Of a stretch of DNA of 10,655 nucleotides, positions 1-7,301 are shown piece by piece. Source of the DNA: CAYYMD01 sp964480425. Lineage in GTDB: Bacteria; Planctomycetota; Phycisphaerae; SM23-33. A program made the translations under genes and the position numbers. The stretch lies in NCBI GenBank assembly GCA_964480425.1, contig CAYZPY010000088.1:1-10655 (forward strand), read 5' to 3'. The notes under the pieces are model-generated. The model did not search any database. It saw nothing but the letters and a program-made list of their open reading frames with translations, and was not told the origin of the DNA. How positions within the stretch are numbered: position 1 is the first letter of the stretch; the number at the start of each line of letters is the position of its first letter.

Positions 1-1035
1 GGTGGGCCGGCGCAGGCCGAAGGTATCGCTGACCGCCGCCGAGACCGTCTCCAGATGGGAATAGAAATCCTCCTCCCGCAGCGCCTGGAGGACGGCCAGT
101 CCCGCCGACATCGCCGCCGGAGAACCCGACAGCGTCCCGGCCTGGTACACCCTGCCCAGCGGCATCAGTTCCTTCATCAGGTCCCTCGGTCCGCCAACAG
201 CGCCGACAGGCAGTCCCCCGCCGATTATCTTTCCCAGCGTGGTCAGGTCCGCCTTTACGCCGTACAGTTTCTGCGCCCCCCCGTAAGACACACGGAAGCC
301 GGTTATCACCTCGTCGAAAATCAAAAGCGCCGAATGCTCGTCGCACACCTCCCGCAGACCCGCGAGGTATCCCTCGGCGGGGGGTATTACGCCCATGTTT
401 GCGGCGACCGGCTCGATGAGAACGGCGGCAATGTTTTGTCCCTCGGCGTCGAACGCTCGGCGCACGGCGTTCAGGTCGTTGTAGTTGAGGGTAATGGTGT
501 CCGAGACGGCGCCTGCGGGAACTCCCGGACTGGACGGCGCGCCCAGGGTCGCGGCGCCGCTTCCGGCCGAGACGAGCATTGCGTCGGCGTGCCCGTGATA
601 GCATCCTGCGGCCTTGATTATCTTGTCGCGCCCCGTGGCCGCTCGCGCCAGGCGGACCGCAGACATCACCGCCTCGGTCCCCGACGAGACGAACCGAACG
701 TTCTGGACGGAATCCAACGCCGCAACGATTGCCTCGGCGAGCCGGGTCTCCGCCTCGCTGGGCGCGCCGAAAACAACGCCCTTGCGGACCGCCTTGTTAA
801 TCGCCGTGACGACGCGCTCGTGCGCGTGTCCCAGTATCGCCGGACCGTACCCGCAGACGTAGTCTACGTAGGTGTTTCCGTCAACGTCGGTGATGGCGGC
901 GCCCATTGCCCGGTCGATCACCGGCGGCGTGCCGCCCACCGCGCCGTACGCACGAACGGGCGAACTGACCCCTCCTACCATGACTTTCTCGGCCCGGTCG
1001 AACGCCGCTCGAGATTTGCTCTCTCTTCGTGGCAC
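1..1035 (-). CDS. hemL: Glutamate-1-semialdehyde 2,1-aminomutase, 3'-truncated by window edge
   Basis: PLP enzyme that converts glutamate-1-semialdehyde to 5-aminolevulinate, the C5-pathway entry to tetrapyrroles, in the cytoplasm. The 345 codons present translate continuously on the minus strand and include VMVGGVSSPVRAYGAVGG near the N-terminus, SSGTEAVMSAVRLARAATG, the cofactor-stacking CYHGHADA motif, LIEPVAANMGV, LIFDEVITGFRV, and TLGKIIGGGLPVGA carrying the Schiff-base lysine (about K269), then YQAGTLSGSPAAMSAG. The family is about 430 aa, so roughly 80 C-terminal residues lie beyond position 1. I chose GTG at 1035 because it gives the usual short N-terminus before the AFDRAEKV helix; an in-frame TTG at 1074 is possible. 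Neither has a strong Shine-Dalgarno site. It lies 85 nt downstream of the URO-D-like gene, so co-transcription is likely. A few motif residues differ from the common form (AAGCYHGH for FEGCYHGH; LSGSPAAM for LSGNPLAM), but the identity looks secure. Confidence 0.94.
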   Translation of the reverse strand, partial: MPRRESKSRAAFDRAEKVMVGGVSSPVRAYGAVGGTPPVIDRAMGAAITDVDGNTYVDYVCGYGPAILGHAHERVVTAINKAVRKGVVFGAPSEAETRLAEAIVAALDSVQNVRFVSSGTEAVMSAVRLARAATGRDKIIKAAGCYHGHADAMLVSAGSGAATLGAPSSPGVPAGAVSDTITLNYNDLNAVRRAFDAEGQNIAAVLIEPVAANMGVIPPAEGYLAGLREVCDEHSALLIFDEVITGFRVSYGGAQKLYGVKADLTTLGKIIGGGLPVGAVGGPRDLMKELMPLGRVYQAGTLSGSPAAMSAGLAVLQALREEDFYSHLETVSAAVSDTFGLRRPT

Positions 1036-1120
1036 TATGGGAATATTTTCCGCCCAAAAGGCGATCGGTGGCAAGGATTTTATATTTCGCGCGCCGGCGG
1101 CGACGCCTTCCTGCTGAGGT

Positions 1121-2377
1121 TCACGTGGCGCATCTTTCGACTTCCTCCATCGCTATCTTTTCCCACTCCCACAGGCGCTGGGGCTCGTAGCGAACGGTGG
1201 AAATGTCCTTCATTATCACTTCCACGTGGCATTTGCCCCTGGTCTTCTGGAGGAATTCGCGGAGGTCCTGACGCGCCCGCTGGGGGCGCCAGTTGTCCTC
1301 CGCCAGTATCGCCGGGCTGGGCTTTCGGCTGATGACGTAATCGTCGCCCATCTCCTCGACGGTGCGCTCGGTCTTTACCCACGGGCTGGCGGATATCTTC
1401 CGCAGGTTCGGTATCCGACGGAGATATTCCATCTTTGAGTCCAGCGGTTCGCAGCAGCCGTAATACGTCAGTTTCCATCGCTCCAGCCACCGCAGGTCGT
1501 GCTTGATGGCGAAGTCCCAGTGCATCTGCGGGGAGACCTCCGAGAAAATCTGCGCGTTGGAGCAGCCCCACATGTTGTGAGGCCTGACGTAATCGGGGTC
1601 GTAATCCTCCCCGGGCAGTTCCCTGGTGTATCCGTACCCGCCCGAGCCGATGCGCGTGTTGTTGCAGTCCAGCGAAAGCAGGTTCTGCTCCTCCATCTGG
1701 TCCAGTTGTGTCATGTATGCGTCCACCACGCGGTCAACCGCCGCGTGAACGAAATCCGGACGCTCTATCAGGTCGATCATCGCCTCCTGTATGCCGTACC
1801 AGCGGATGAGCATGTCCCACGGCGCGAACCAGGTGTGCTTGTATCCCTCCTTCCTGACCGGCATGATGCCGTCGTACAGTTCGCACATCGTCTCCCAGCG
1901 CTGCTGTGTGGCCTGCTGGTCGTGCGTGACGATCGGCATTTTTATCTTCTCCAGGTCGTCCCAGTCCTTTATCTGGATGTTGAAGTGGCGCGAGACGATA
2001 CCGCTGGACTCGTCGGTCCTGACCACGTCAACGTCTTCGGTGATGCCGAATCTCGTATTGTTTATCACCAGCGGGCAGGCGATGTATTCGCTGACGACCA
2101 TGTCGCCGGGCATGTGCCGCCACTGGTACAGCGTGCGGCGCAATCGCTGCTCCAGGTCCCGTGCCCAGGCATCTTCGCATTGCAGCGTGAGTTCGTCGTC
2201 GACGTTCATCTCGTGCCATGGAATCTCGTTAATCCACACCATGGGGCGCTGGGACTCCAGGTCGTTGAGTTTTCTCCACAATTCGGCCTTTTCCTTGTGA
2301 ACGTCGAGGGCGGCGATTTCGGCCAGTTCCCGCCCCAGTTGCTTAAGCGTGTCCTTTTCCTGCTTTGTCAGGTTCAT
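1121..2377 (-). CDS. Uroporphyrinogen decarboxylase-superfamily protein (not HemE; methyltransferase-like)
   Basis: A 418-aa soluble protein with the look of the URO-D/MtaA-CmuA TIM-barrel superfamily as seen in planctomycetes and Lentisphaerae. Visible marks are an N-terminal helical region (1-90), a FAPWDMLIRWYG segment (184-195), HNMWGCSNAQIFSEVSP (267-283), a YYGCCEPLDS segment (305-314) where corrinoid methyltransferases carry a zinc-binding Cys, a following PNLRKISASPW strand (323-333), and DYVISRKPSPA (346-356). The HemE N-terminal signature (RPPVWLMRQAGRY type) is absent and the protein is longer than HemE (about 340-360 aa), so decarboxylation of uroporphyrinogen is not supported; substrate unknown. 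The start is ATG 2377 with GGAG 8 nt upstream. An in-frame ATG at 2419 exists, but it overlaps the likely -10 box, so it should not be in the mRNA. It is the upstream partner of hemL, 85 nt away, which may be a tetrapyrrole or corrinoid link or simple proximity. Confidence 0.72.
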   Translation of the reverse strand: MNLTKQEKDTLKQLGRELAEIAALDVHKEKAELWRKLNDLESQRPMVWINEIPWHEMNVDDELTLQCEDAWARDLEQRLRRTLYQWRHMPGDMVVSEYIACPLVINNTRFGITEDVDVVRTDESSGIVSRHFNIQIKDWDDLEKIKMPIVTHDQQATQQRWETMCELYDGIMPVRKEGYKHTWFAPWDMLIRWYGIQEAMIDLIERPDFVHAAVDRVVDAYMTQLDQMEEQNLLSLDCNNTRIGSGGYGYTRELPGEDYDPDYVRPHNMWGCSNAQIFSEVSPQMHWDFAIKHDLRWLERWKLTYYGCCEPLDSKMEYLRRIPNLRKISASPWVKTERTVEEMGDDYVISRKPSPAILAEDNWRPQRARQDLREFLQKTRGKCHVEVIMKDISTVRYEPQRLWEWEKIAMEEVERCAT

Positions 2378-2417
2378 CGTATACTCCGTTGATTTTGCGG
2401 CGAAACACGAATGGAAC

Positions 2418-2423
2418 ATTATA
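2418..2423 (-). promoter_or_regulatory. Probable -10 box for the URO-D-like gene
   Basis: On the minus strand this hexamer is a perfect TATAAT. It would start transcription near 2411, giving a leader of about 34 nt before ATG 2377. A TTGACA at 2439-2434 lies only 10 bp upstream, too close to serve as its -35. No good -35 sits at 17 bp, so the promoter may depend on an activator or the match may be chance. Confidence 0.42.
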
Positions 2424-2516
2424 TCCGCTCGCCTGTCAATGTCGAAGACCGGTGGCGGTTTTTTGACCCGGGTGCGTGCGGGGCAAATTGCACTTATTTT
2501 ACCGCCGGCGCCGGGT

Positions 2517-2522
2517 TAAAAT
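2517..2522 (+). promoter_or_regulatory. Possible -10 box for cca (leaderless start)
   Basis: TAAAAT matches the sigma-70 -10 hexamer at five of six positions. Its last base is 7 nt before the GTG at 2529, so the expected transcription start would fall on the start codon itself. No clear -35 lies at 16-18 bp upstream, and no Shine-Dalgarno sequence precedes the GTG, which fits a leaderless message. Confidence 0.35.
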
Positions 2523-2528
2523 GCCGTC

Positions 2529-3752
2529 GTGGCCAAACCCGCCGATAAAAAAACCGCCATCCGCGTGCTGCGAAAACTGCACGAAGCCGGACATCAGGCA
2601 TACTTCGCCGGCGGATGCGTGCGCGACATGCTTCTCGGCGACCGCGCCGAAGACTACGACGTAGCCACCGACGCCACGCCGCAGCAGGTGAAAAAAATCT
2701 TCCCCCGCGTGCTGATGGTGGGCGCCAAGTTCGGCGTGACGATGGTGCTCGTGGGCGGCCGCAAGGTCGAGGTAACGACATTCCGCAGCGACCTGTCTTA
2801 CGACGACGGGCGCCGACCGGCCGGCGTCGATTTCACCTCCGCAAAGGAGGATGCTCTTCGGCGTGACTTCACCATAAACGGGATGTTCTATGACCCGCTT
2901 GCCAAAAGGATAGTTGATTACGTCGGCGGGCGCGACGACCTGAAAAAGGGCGTCATACGCACCATAGGACGGGCCGACATGCGGTTCGCCGAGGATTACC
3001 TGCGGATGATGCGTGCCGTGCGGTTCGCCGCCCGCCTGAAGTTCAAAATCGCCCCGTCCACCGCAGCCGCCATAAAAAAACACGCACACAAGATAACTCT
3101 CATCAGCGGCGAGCGGATACTGGACGAGATCAGCCGCATGCTCGCACGACGCTCCGCGCCCGACGCGCTGGAGATGCTCGAAAAACTCAACCTCGCCCCC
3201 GCGGCGCTGCCGGAACTGTTCGACCCGCCTGATTTGTGGCCAGAAGGATTCGCCCGGGCCGGGGCACTTGCGGCTCGACGCGACTGGGTGCTGACGCTGG
3301 GCGGGCTGCTTGCGGGTCTGGACGCGCCGCAGGCGGGACGCATCGCCCGTCGGTGGGGCGCCTCGAACCGGTTGCGTGCGATGTTGTGCAAACTGGCCGA
3401 CAAACTGGACCTGTGGCGCGACGCGGCCTCGCTGCCGCTGTGCGAATTCAAGCGGCTCCTGGCCGACGAGGATTATCGTCGTCTGCTGGCGCTGTGGCGA
3501 GTGGAGGAGGAGCGTCTCGCAGGCGCCCGGACGCAGTACCGCCGAATCGCCGCACGCGCCGGCGCCATCCCCAAGGACAAAATCGCGCCGCCGCCTCTGG
3601 TTACCGGGCGGGACCTTATAAAAATGGGCTACGCCCAGGGACCGCGCATAGGCCGGACGCTGAAAAAACTCTACGACGCACAACTCAACGAACAAATCAC
3701 CACCCGTCGGGCGGCTCTGGAAAAGGCGAGGGAAATGAAGAAGGATTCCTGA
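2529..3752 (+). CDS. cca: CCA-adding tRNA nucleotidyltransferase (class II, poly(A) polymerase family)
   Basis: Adds or repairs the 3'-CCA of tRNAs in the cytoplasm using CTP and ATP, without a nucleic-acid template. The 407-aa product shows the class II head and neck motifs in order: GGCVRDMLLG (28-37), the metal-binding DYD (D42, D44), RRDFTINGMFYDP (111-123), YVGGRDDL (131-138), EDYLRMMRAVRFAARL (155-170, base-selection region) and ERILDEISRML (195-205). The C-terminal segment VTGRDLIKMGYAQGPRIGRTLKKL (358-381) is the usual tail helix of the bacterial family. No HD phosphohydrolase domain is seen. GTG 2529 is the only reasonable start, because an in-frame TAA lies at 2517; the ATG at 2521 is in another frame. 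Some bacteria split CCA-adding into CC- and A-adding paralogues, and poly(A) polymerase I shares these motifs, so exact specificity is inferred. It is transcribed alone, divergent from one neighbour and convergent with the other. Confidence 0.9.
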   Translation: MAKPADKKTAIRVLRKLHEAGHQAYFAGGCVRDMLLGDRAEDYDVATDATPQQVKKIFPRVLMVGAKFGVTMVLVGGRKVEVTTFRSDLSYDDGRRPAGVDFTSAKEDALRRDFTINGMFYDPLAKRIVDYVGGRDDLKKGVIRTIGRADMRFAEDYLRMMRAVRFAARLKFKIAPSTAAAIKKHAHKITLISGERILDEISRMLARRSAPDALEMLEKLNLAPAALPELFDPPDLWPEGFARAGALAARRDWVLTLGGLLAGLDAPQAGRIARRWGASNRLRAMLCKLADKLDLWRDAASLPLCEFKRLLADEDYRRLLALWRVEEERLAGARTQYRRIAARAGAIPKDKIAPPPLVTGRDLIKMGYAQGPRIGRTLKKLYDAQLNEQITTRRAALEKAREMKKDS

Positions 3753-3796
3753 CGCCGCTATTGCTCCGTACGCCAATCGAGCAAATAAAAACCGGG

Positions 3797-3836
3797 ATCA
3801 CACTGATTTACGGATTATTTCAGCAACTGTGATTTT
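3797..3836. terminator. Possible bidirectional terminator between convergent genes
   Basis: Arms ATCACA plus CTGA (3797-3806) pair with TCAG and TGTGAT (3820-3833), leaving a 4-nt CAAC bulge and a 13-nt loop. TTT follows on the plus strand (3834-3836). On the minus strand the same hairpin is followed by a TTTTTAT run (3791-3785). It lies 45 nt after the cca stop and 58 nt after the stop of the opposing gene. The stem is AT-rich and bulged, so strength is uncertain. Confidence 0.4.
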
Positions 3837-3893
3837 AACAATCAAAAGACAGGCAAGCAGGATAACGGCAAATTTCGACGCGCTACGGGTTCG

Positions 3894-5126
3894 TCAATCC
3901 GCCCTGGTGTCTGGTTCGGGTTTGAGGAGGATTTCTCCGTGGCCTGGTTTGAGCATTATTTTTTCCAGGCGCTCCTCGTCGCCGCAACGGAGCATGGGGG
4001 AATCGAACTTTACCGTCCGGGACTGCTTGGCGCTCTTCGGCAGCCAAAGCACCGTTCCCCCGGCGAAATCCCTTCTGGCCAGTTTTGCGACGGCGGGCTC
4101 TTGCGGGTCGTCCCTGGCCTGGCCCAGCGGGGCGTCCCAGAGTTCGTGCCATCGGTGGCGATGCCCGTGTGTGGAGTCGGAATACAGGTACGACATGTCG
4201 GTATAAACCAGCGTGCGGATAAGTTCCCGACGCATCGTCGCGACGTCGTCGCGCCGGCCGAATACCTCGTTGACGCTGATCCGCGGGGGGCGGAGCGTCT
4301 TATCCAGCATGGATATGCGCCGGTAATACGACTCTTTCGAGAGGTCGGTTTCGGGCAGGTGATTTATCGAATCCTCGTACATGATTCCGTTTACGTACCG
4401 CCCCAGCCAAAGCAGCCCCTGGCTGTTCCACCCGGCGTTGACGAGGATCGGCATATCGGCCCCGCAGGTCAGGCGGACCTTGTGGAGCAGTTTTTCCCAA
4501 GCGGTCCGGGATTTTTCGTCCAGGCGAACGTTGTCAAGGAATATACCCGCCTTTTCGCCGGTGGCCTGGTAGACCGCGGCGATTCGACGGGCCACGTGGT
4601 TGATATATTCCTCGCTGGTTATGTCGCACCGCCACGTGCCCGGCCAGAATGTCTTCTTGTCGCCTTTTTTGTCCCTCAGCCACCACTGGTGTTCGGGCGG
4701 GTAGGCGTCCTTTGCGTCTTCGAAGAAGTACACCTCGACCAGCACGACGGCGTGGGGATTGAGCTTCTTTATGCGTGCGAGGTTCTCACGCGCGGCGGGG
4801 AGGGACTTTGGGGTGAACGATTCGGCCATGGCGTGATATTTTTTGTGCGTCCACTCCAGGCCGAGCGTACCGGCGCCCAGGAGTACCACGTCGTGGCGTG
4901 CGACGTTTTGCCAGAAGCCCTCCTGGTGCGGGCGGTGTCTTTGTTTTTCCCCGGTCCTGTCGGCGGCGGACCACAGCATCGCGATGCGGGGAAACTCCCA
5001 CGCCGGGTCGGTGGGGATTTTTATTTCATCCTCTCCCGCCGGCAGCGAGGCCGGACACAAAAAGGACACAACCGCAAATACAATTCCAAACGCGTGGCGA
5101 ACTGTCCGCAGCGGTCTTTTGTTCAT
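3894..5126 (-). CDS. Secreted glycoside hydrolase-like TIM-barrel protein (GHL15-like), substrate unknown
   Basis: A 410-aa exported protein. The N-terminus has basic residues (MNKRPLRTVRH), a hydrophobic stretch (FGIVFAVVSFLC) and a small-residue region ending near SLPAGEDE, a Sec signal peptide without a proper lipobox. The mature part resembles hypothetical glycosyl-hydrolase-like families with a TIM barrel: HDVVLLGAG, VVLVEVYFFEDA (127-138), WWLRDKKGD, KAGIFLDNVR (192-201), PILVNAGWNS (226-235) and NGIMYEDS (246-253), then an end domain with GGTVLWLPKSA. D198 and E251 sit at strand ends and are candidate catalytic residues; this is inference by analogy. Its ATG overlaps the TGA of def (ATGA, 5126-5123), so translation is probably coupled. 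It is the last gene of the aminotransferase-serA-def operon, an odd place for a secreted carbohydrate enzyme. The activity is not proven and it could be a non-catalytic relative. Confidence 0.7.
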   Translation of the reverse strand: MNKRPLRTVRHAFGIVFAVVSFLCPASLPAGEDEIKIPTDPAWEFPRIAMLWSAADRTGEKQRHRPHQEGFWQNVARHDVVLLGAGTLGLEWTHKKYHAMAESFTPKSLPAARENLARIKKLNPHAVVLVEVYFFEDAKDAYPPEHQWWLRDKKGDKKTFWPGTWRCDITSEEYINHVARRIAAVYQATGEKAGIFLDNVRLDEKSRTAWEKLLHKVRLTCGADMPILVNAGWNSQGLLWLGRYVNGIMYEDSINHLPETDLSKESYYRRISMLDKTLRPPRISVNEVFGRRDDVATMRRELIRTLVYTDMSYLYSDSTHGHRHRWHELWDAPLGQARDDPQEPAVAKLARRDFAGGTVLWLPKSAKQSRTVKFDSPMLRCGDEERLEKIMLKPGHGEILLKPEPDTRAD

Positions 5127-5668
5127 TTGGATTCTTTGAACTGTTTTTCGAGTTCTTTGAGCTGGTGTCGCACGGCCATCTTTCTGACCGATCCCATTCG
5201 GTCTACAATGAGCCGCCCGGACAGGTGGTCGCTCTCGTGCTCGAACATGCGGGCTGTCAGCTCCAGGCCGGTTTCTGTAAAGTGTTGTCCGGAAAGGTCC
5301 TGCGCCTCGATGGTGACCCTGGCGTGGCGTTTTATCTTCCCGTAAACGTTGGGCAGCGACAGGCAGCCCTCCTCAAATTCCTGCTCGCCCTCGGCGGAAA
5401 TTATCCGCGGATTTACGTAAACCTTTCGATCGCTGTCCTGGCCGGAGGGACAGGCCACGAACATGTTGACCGTAATCCCCACCTGCGAGGCGGCCAGACC
5501 CACGCCGTTTGCGGCCGACATCAGTTCGAACATCCGCTCGGTCAGACGCTCGAGGTCGCTGTCCACCTGCTCAACGGGCGTGGTCTGCTCCCGCAGGCGG
5601 GGATCCGGGTAATGGATTATCCGCAGCGCGGACAAATCCGCGTTTTTTATTTTCTCACTGGATTTCAA
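5123..5668 (-). CDS. def: Peptide deformylase
   Basis: Metalloenzyme that removes the N-formyl group from nascent proteins at the ribosome. All three family motifs are present, numbered from the TTG start: GVGLAASQVG (55-64, with the oxyanion Gln), EEGCLSLP (99-106, metal-ligand C102) and HESDH (144-148, metal ligands H144 and H148 and catalytic E145). The residue before the HExxH-type motif is Glu, where Gln is common (FEHESDHLSG). At 181 aa it has normal length. TTG 5668 lies 9 nt after the serA stop, consistent with translation passing on from serA; an internal TTG at 5635 would give MSALRIIHYPDPRLR, a very typical deformylase N-terminus, so the exact start is open. No ATG is available. 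The usual partner fmt is not adjacent; instead def sits between serA and a secreted glycosidase-like gene and overlaps the latter by 4 nt. Confidence 0.94.
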   Translation of the reverse strand: MKSSEKIKNADLSALRIIHYPDPRLREQTTPVEQVDSDLERLTERMFELMSAANGVGLAASQVGITVNMFVACPSGQDSDRKVYVNPRIISAEGEQEFEEGCLSLPNVYGKIKRHARVTIEAQDLSGQHFTETGLELTARMFEHESDHLSGRLIVDRMGSVRKMAVRHQLKELEKQFKESK

Positions 5669-5677
5669 ACCTCAGAC

Positions 5678-7285
5678 CTATTGTTCCTCGGGCAGCGGCG
5701 GAAGGTGCATGGCGTACGCCGCGTCGACGAATTTCTCGCTCTTGAGAATCTCCATAACGTCCTGCGGGGGCTCGCTGTCTAAATTTATAGCGACCATGCC
5801 CTTGGACGGGCGCTTCTTGCGCGAGAATGTCATGTCGGCGATGTTGATGTCTTTCTCGCCCAGAATGCTCCCGAACCTTCCGACCACGCCGGGTTTGTCG
5901 TCAGTAAACACTAACAGCACGTGCCCTTCGGGCTTCATCTCCATTCTATAACCGTCCACCGACAAAATGCGCGGGAATCTGTTGCCGAAAATCGTGCCCG
6001 CCACGGTGTGCTTCGCCCTGTCGGTAGTGACGGTAACCTCCACGATGTTGGCGAACTCGCGAACCTTGGCGGAGGTTATCTGCTCGACCTCGATGCCGCG
6101 CTGCTCGGCCAGCACCGGCGCGTTGACGTTGTTGACCGCCTCTTCCATGTGAGGGGAAAGCAGCCCGATCAGCAGGTACGTGGTCAGCGGGGTGACGTTG
6201 GCGTCGGCTATCGCGCCGCGGTAGACCACCTCCACGTTGCTCATCGCCCCGGGTGTGATACCGGACAGGATCGTGCCCATCCGGCTGGTCAGTTCCGTGT
6301 AGGGCAGCAACCAGGACGGAAGCGCCTTGTCGAAACCGGGCGCGTTGAGGGCGTTTCGGATTTCGCCGCCCCGCAGGGCCTCGACGAGTTGCTGTGCGGC
6401 GTCCAGGGCGACCTGCGCCTGGGCCTCCTCCGTGGAGGCGCCCAGGTGCGGCACCGCCAGGACCCTCGGGTGGGCGATAAGCGCCTTGTGCACCTCGGAT
6501 TCCGGCGGCTCGGACGTGTAGACGTCCAGTGCGGCGCCGGCGATTTCGTCGGCTTCGAGGGCGTCCAGCAGCGCCTGCTCGTCGATTATGCCCCCGCGCG
6601 CGGCGTTTATGAAGCGTGCGGTTGGCTTTGCCGCCCGGAACTGCTCGGCGCCGATGAGCCCGAGCGTGTCGGGCGTCTTGGGCGTGTGGACGGTGACGTA
6701 ATCGGCGCGCTTGCACAGTTCGTTGATGTCCTTGACCATCTCGATGTAGTCCTCGGGCTGTCCTGGGAAGAACGGGTCGTGCCCGAGTATGCGCATGTCC
6801 ATCGCCCGGGCTCGCTGTGCGACCGCCTGCCCGATGCGTCCCAGACCTACCACGCCGAGGGTCTTACCGGCCAACTGAGTGCCCTTGTACGCCTTGCGGT
6901 TCCACTTGCCGCTCTTGAGCGACGCATTGGCCGGGGCGATGTTCCGCGACAGCGCCAGCATAAGCGCCAGCGCCAACTCGGCGGTGCTGATGGTGTTTCC
7001 TCCCGGCGTGTTCATCACGATGATTCCCCTGGCGGTGGCGGCGGGGACGTCAACGTTGTCCACGCCCACCCCCGCGCGGGCGATGACCTTCGTCGCGCCG
7101 GGTTCGGTCAGAACCTCGGCGGGAACCTTGACGCCCGAGCGGATTATCATCCCGTCGTATTGACCGATTATCTTGGACAATTCCTCCGGTGCCGGACCCG
7201 GATTGACGTCCACCTCTACGTCTTGTTGCTCTTTAAGCCAGTCGATGCCGACCTGGCTGAGTTTGTCTGCTACCAGAACTTTCAC
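5678..7285 (-). CDS. serA: D-3-phosphoglycerate dehydrogenase, long type with ASB and ACT domains
   Basis: Oxidises 3-phosphoglycerate to 3-phosphohydroxypyruvate with NAD+, the first step of serine synthesis. The 535-aa product has the two-part catalytic region (about 1-317) with the Rossmann motif VVGLGRIGQAVAQRA (145-159), and the catalytic Arg-Glu-His set R230 (NAARGGIIDE), E259 (TSEPPE) and H280 (PHLGAS). Next is an allosteric-substrate-binding-like domain (about 320-450) and a C-terminal ACT domain (about 455-535, VLLVFTDDKPGVVGRFGSIL), as in the M. tuberculosis and B. subtilis type, which can be serine-inhibited. The start is GTG 7285, because AAGGAG lies 7 nt before it and the family begins KVLVADKL; the frame stays open 31 codons further upstream, into the preceding gene, but that part is not family-like. 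It follows the aminotransferase by 16 nt and precedes def by 9 nt, one operon. Confidence 0.96.
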   Translation of the reverse strand: MKVLVADKLSQVGIDWLKEQQDVEVDVNPGPAPEELSKIIGQYDGMIIRSGVKVPAEVLTEPGATKVIARAGVGVDNVDVPAATARGIIVMNTPGGNTISTAELALALMLALSRNIAPANASLKSGKWNRKAYKGTQLAGKTLGVVGLGRIGQAVAQRARAMDMRILGHDPFFPGQPEDYIEMVKDINELCKRADYVTVHTPKTPDTLGLIGAEQFRAAKPTARFINAARGGIIDEQALLDALEADEIAGAALDVYTSEPPESEVHKALIAHPRVLAVPHLGASTEEAQAQVALDAAQQLVEALRGGEIRNALNAPGFDKALPSWLLPYTELTSRMGTILSGITPGAMSNVEVVYRGAIADANVTPLTTYLLIGLLSPHMEEAVNNVNAPVLAEQRGIEVEQITSAKVREFANIVEVTVTTDRAKHTVAGTIFGNRFPRILSVDGYRMEMKPEGHVLLVFTDDKPGVVGRFGSILGEKDINIADMTFSRKKRPSKGMVAINLDSEPPQDVMEILKSEKFVDAAYAMHLPPLPEEQ

Positions 7286-7301
7286 GGGTGTTCTCCTTAT
7301 C

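Larger units (their letters stand above)
2378..2528. other. Divergent intergenic region between the URO-D-like gene and cca
   Basis: 151 bp that must hold promoters for both flanking genes. It contains TATAAT (minus strand, 2423-2418) and TAAAAT (plus strand, starting at 2517 and running to 2522). It also holds a GC-rich perfect palindrome, CCGGCGCCGG, at about 2505-2514, just before the cca start. No small ORF or RNA gene was recognised. Confidence 0.5.

Noticed and set aside
55..1332. Long plus-strand reading frame of 425 codons opposite hemL
   Set aside because: It is antisense to clear hemL coding sequence, is rich in Arg/Gly and low-complexity segments, and runs into the 3' end of the URO-D-like gene. 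It reflects GC-biased third codon positions.
2434..2439. TTGACA as a -35 box for the URO-D-like gene
   Set aside because: It is a perfect -35 hexamer but only 10 bp from the TATAAT, far from the 16-18 bp needed.
3072..3083. A AAA AAA heptamer in frame in cca as a programmed -1 frameshift site
   Set aside because: The heptamer (3074-3080) is in the right phase, but two other A7 runs in the gene are not. The zero frame continues through all expected motifs, and I see no reason for a truncated product; it encodes Lys-Lys in a Lys-rich region.
2499..3776. Minus-strand reading frame of 425 codons opposite cca
   Set aside because: It is the shadow of cca, which has all its class II motifs on the plus strand.
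3939..5345. Plus-strand reading frame of 468 codons opposite the glycosidase-like gene and def
   Set aside because: It crosses two real antisense genes, has no recognisable domain and no ribosome site.
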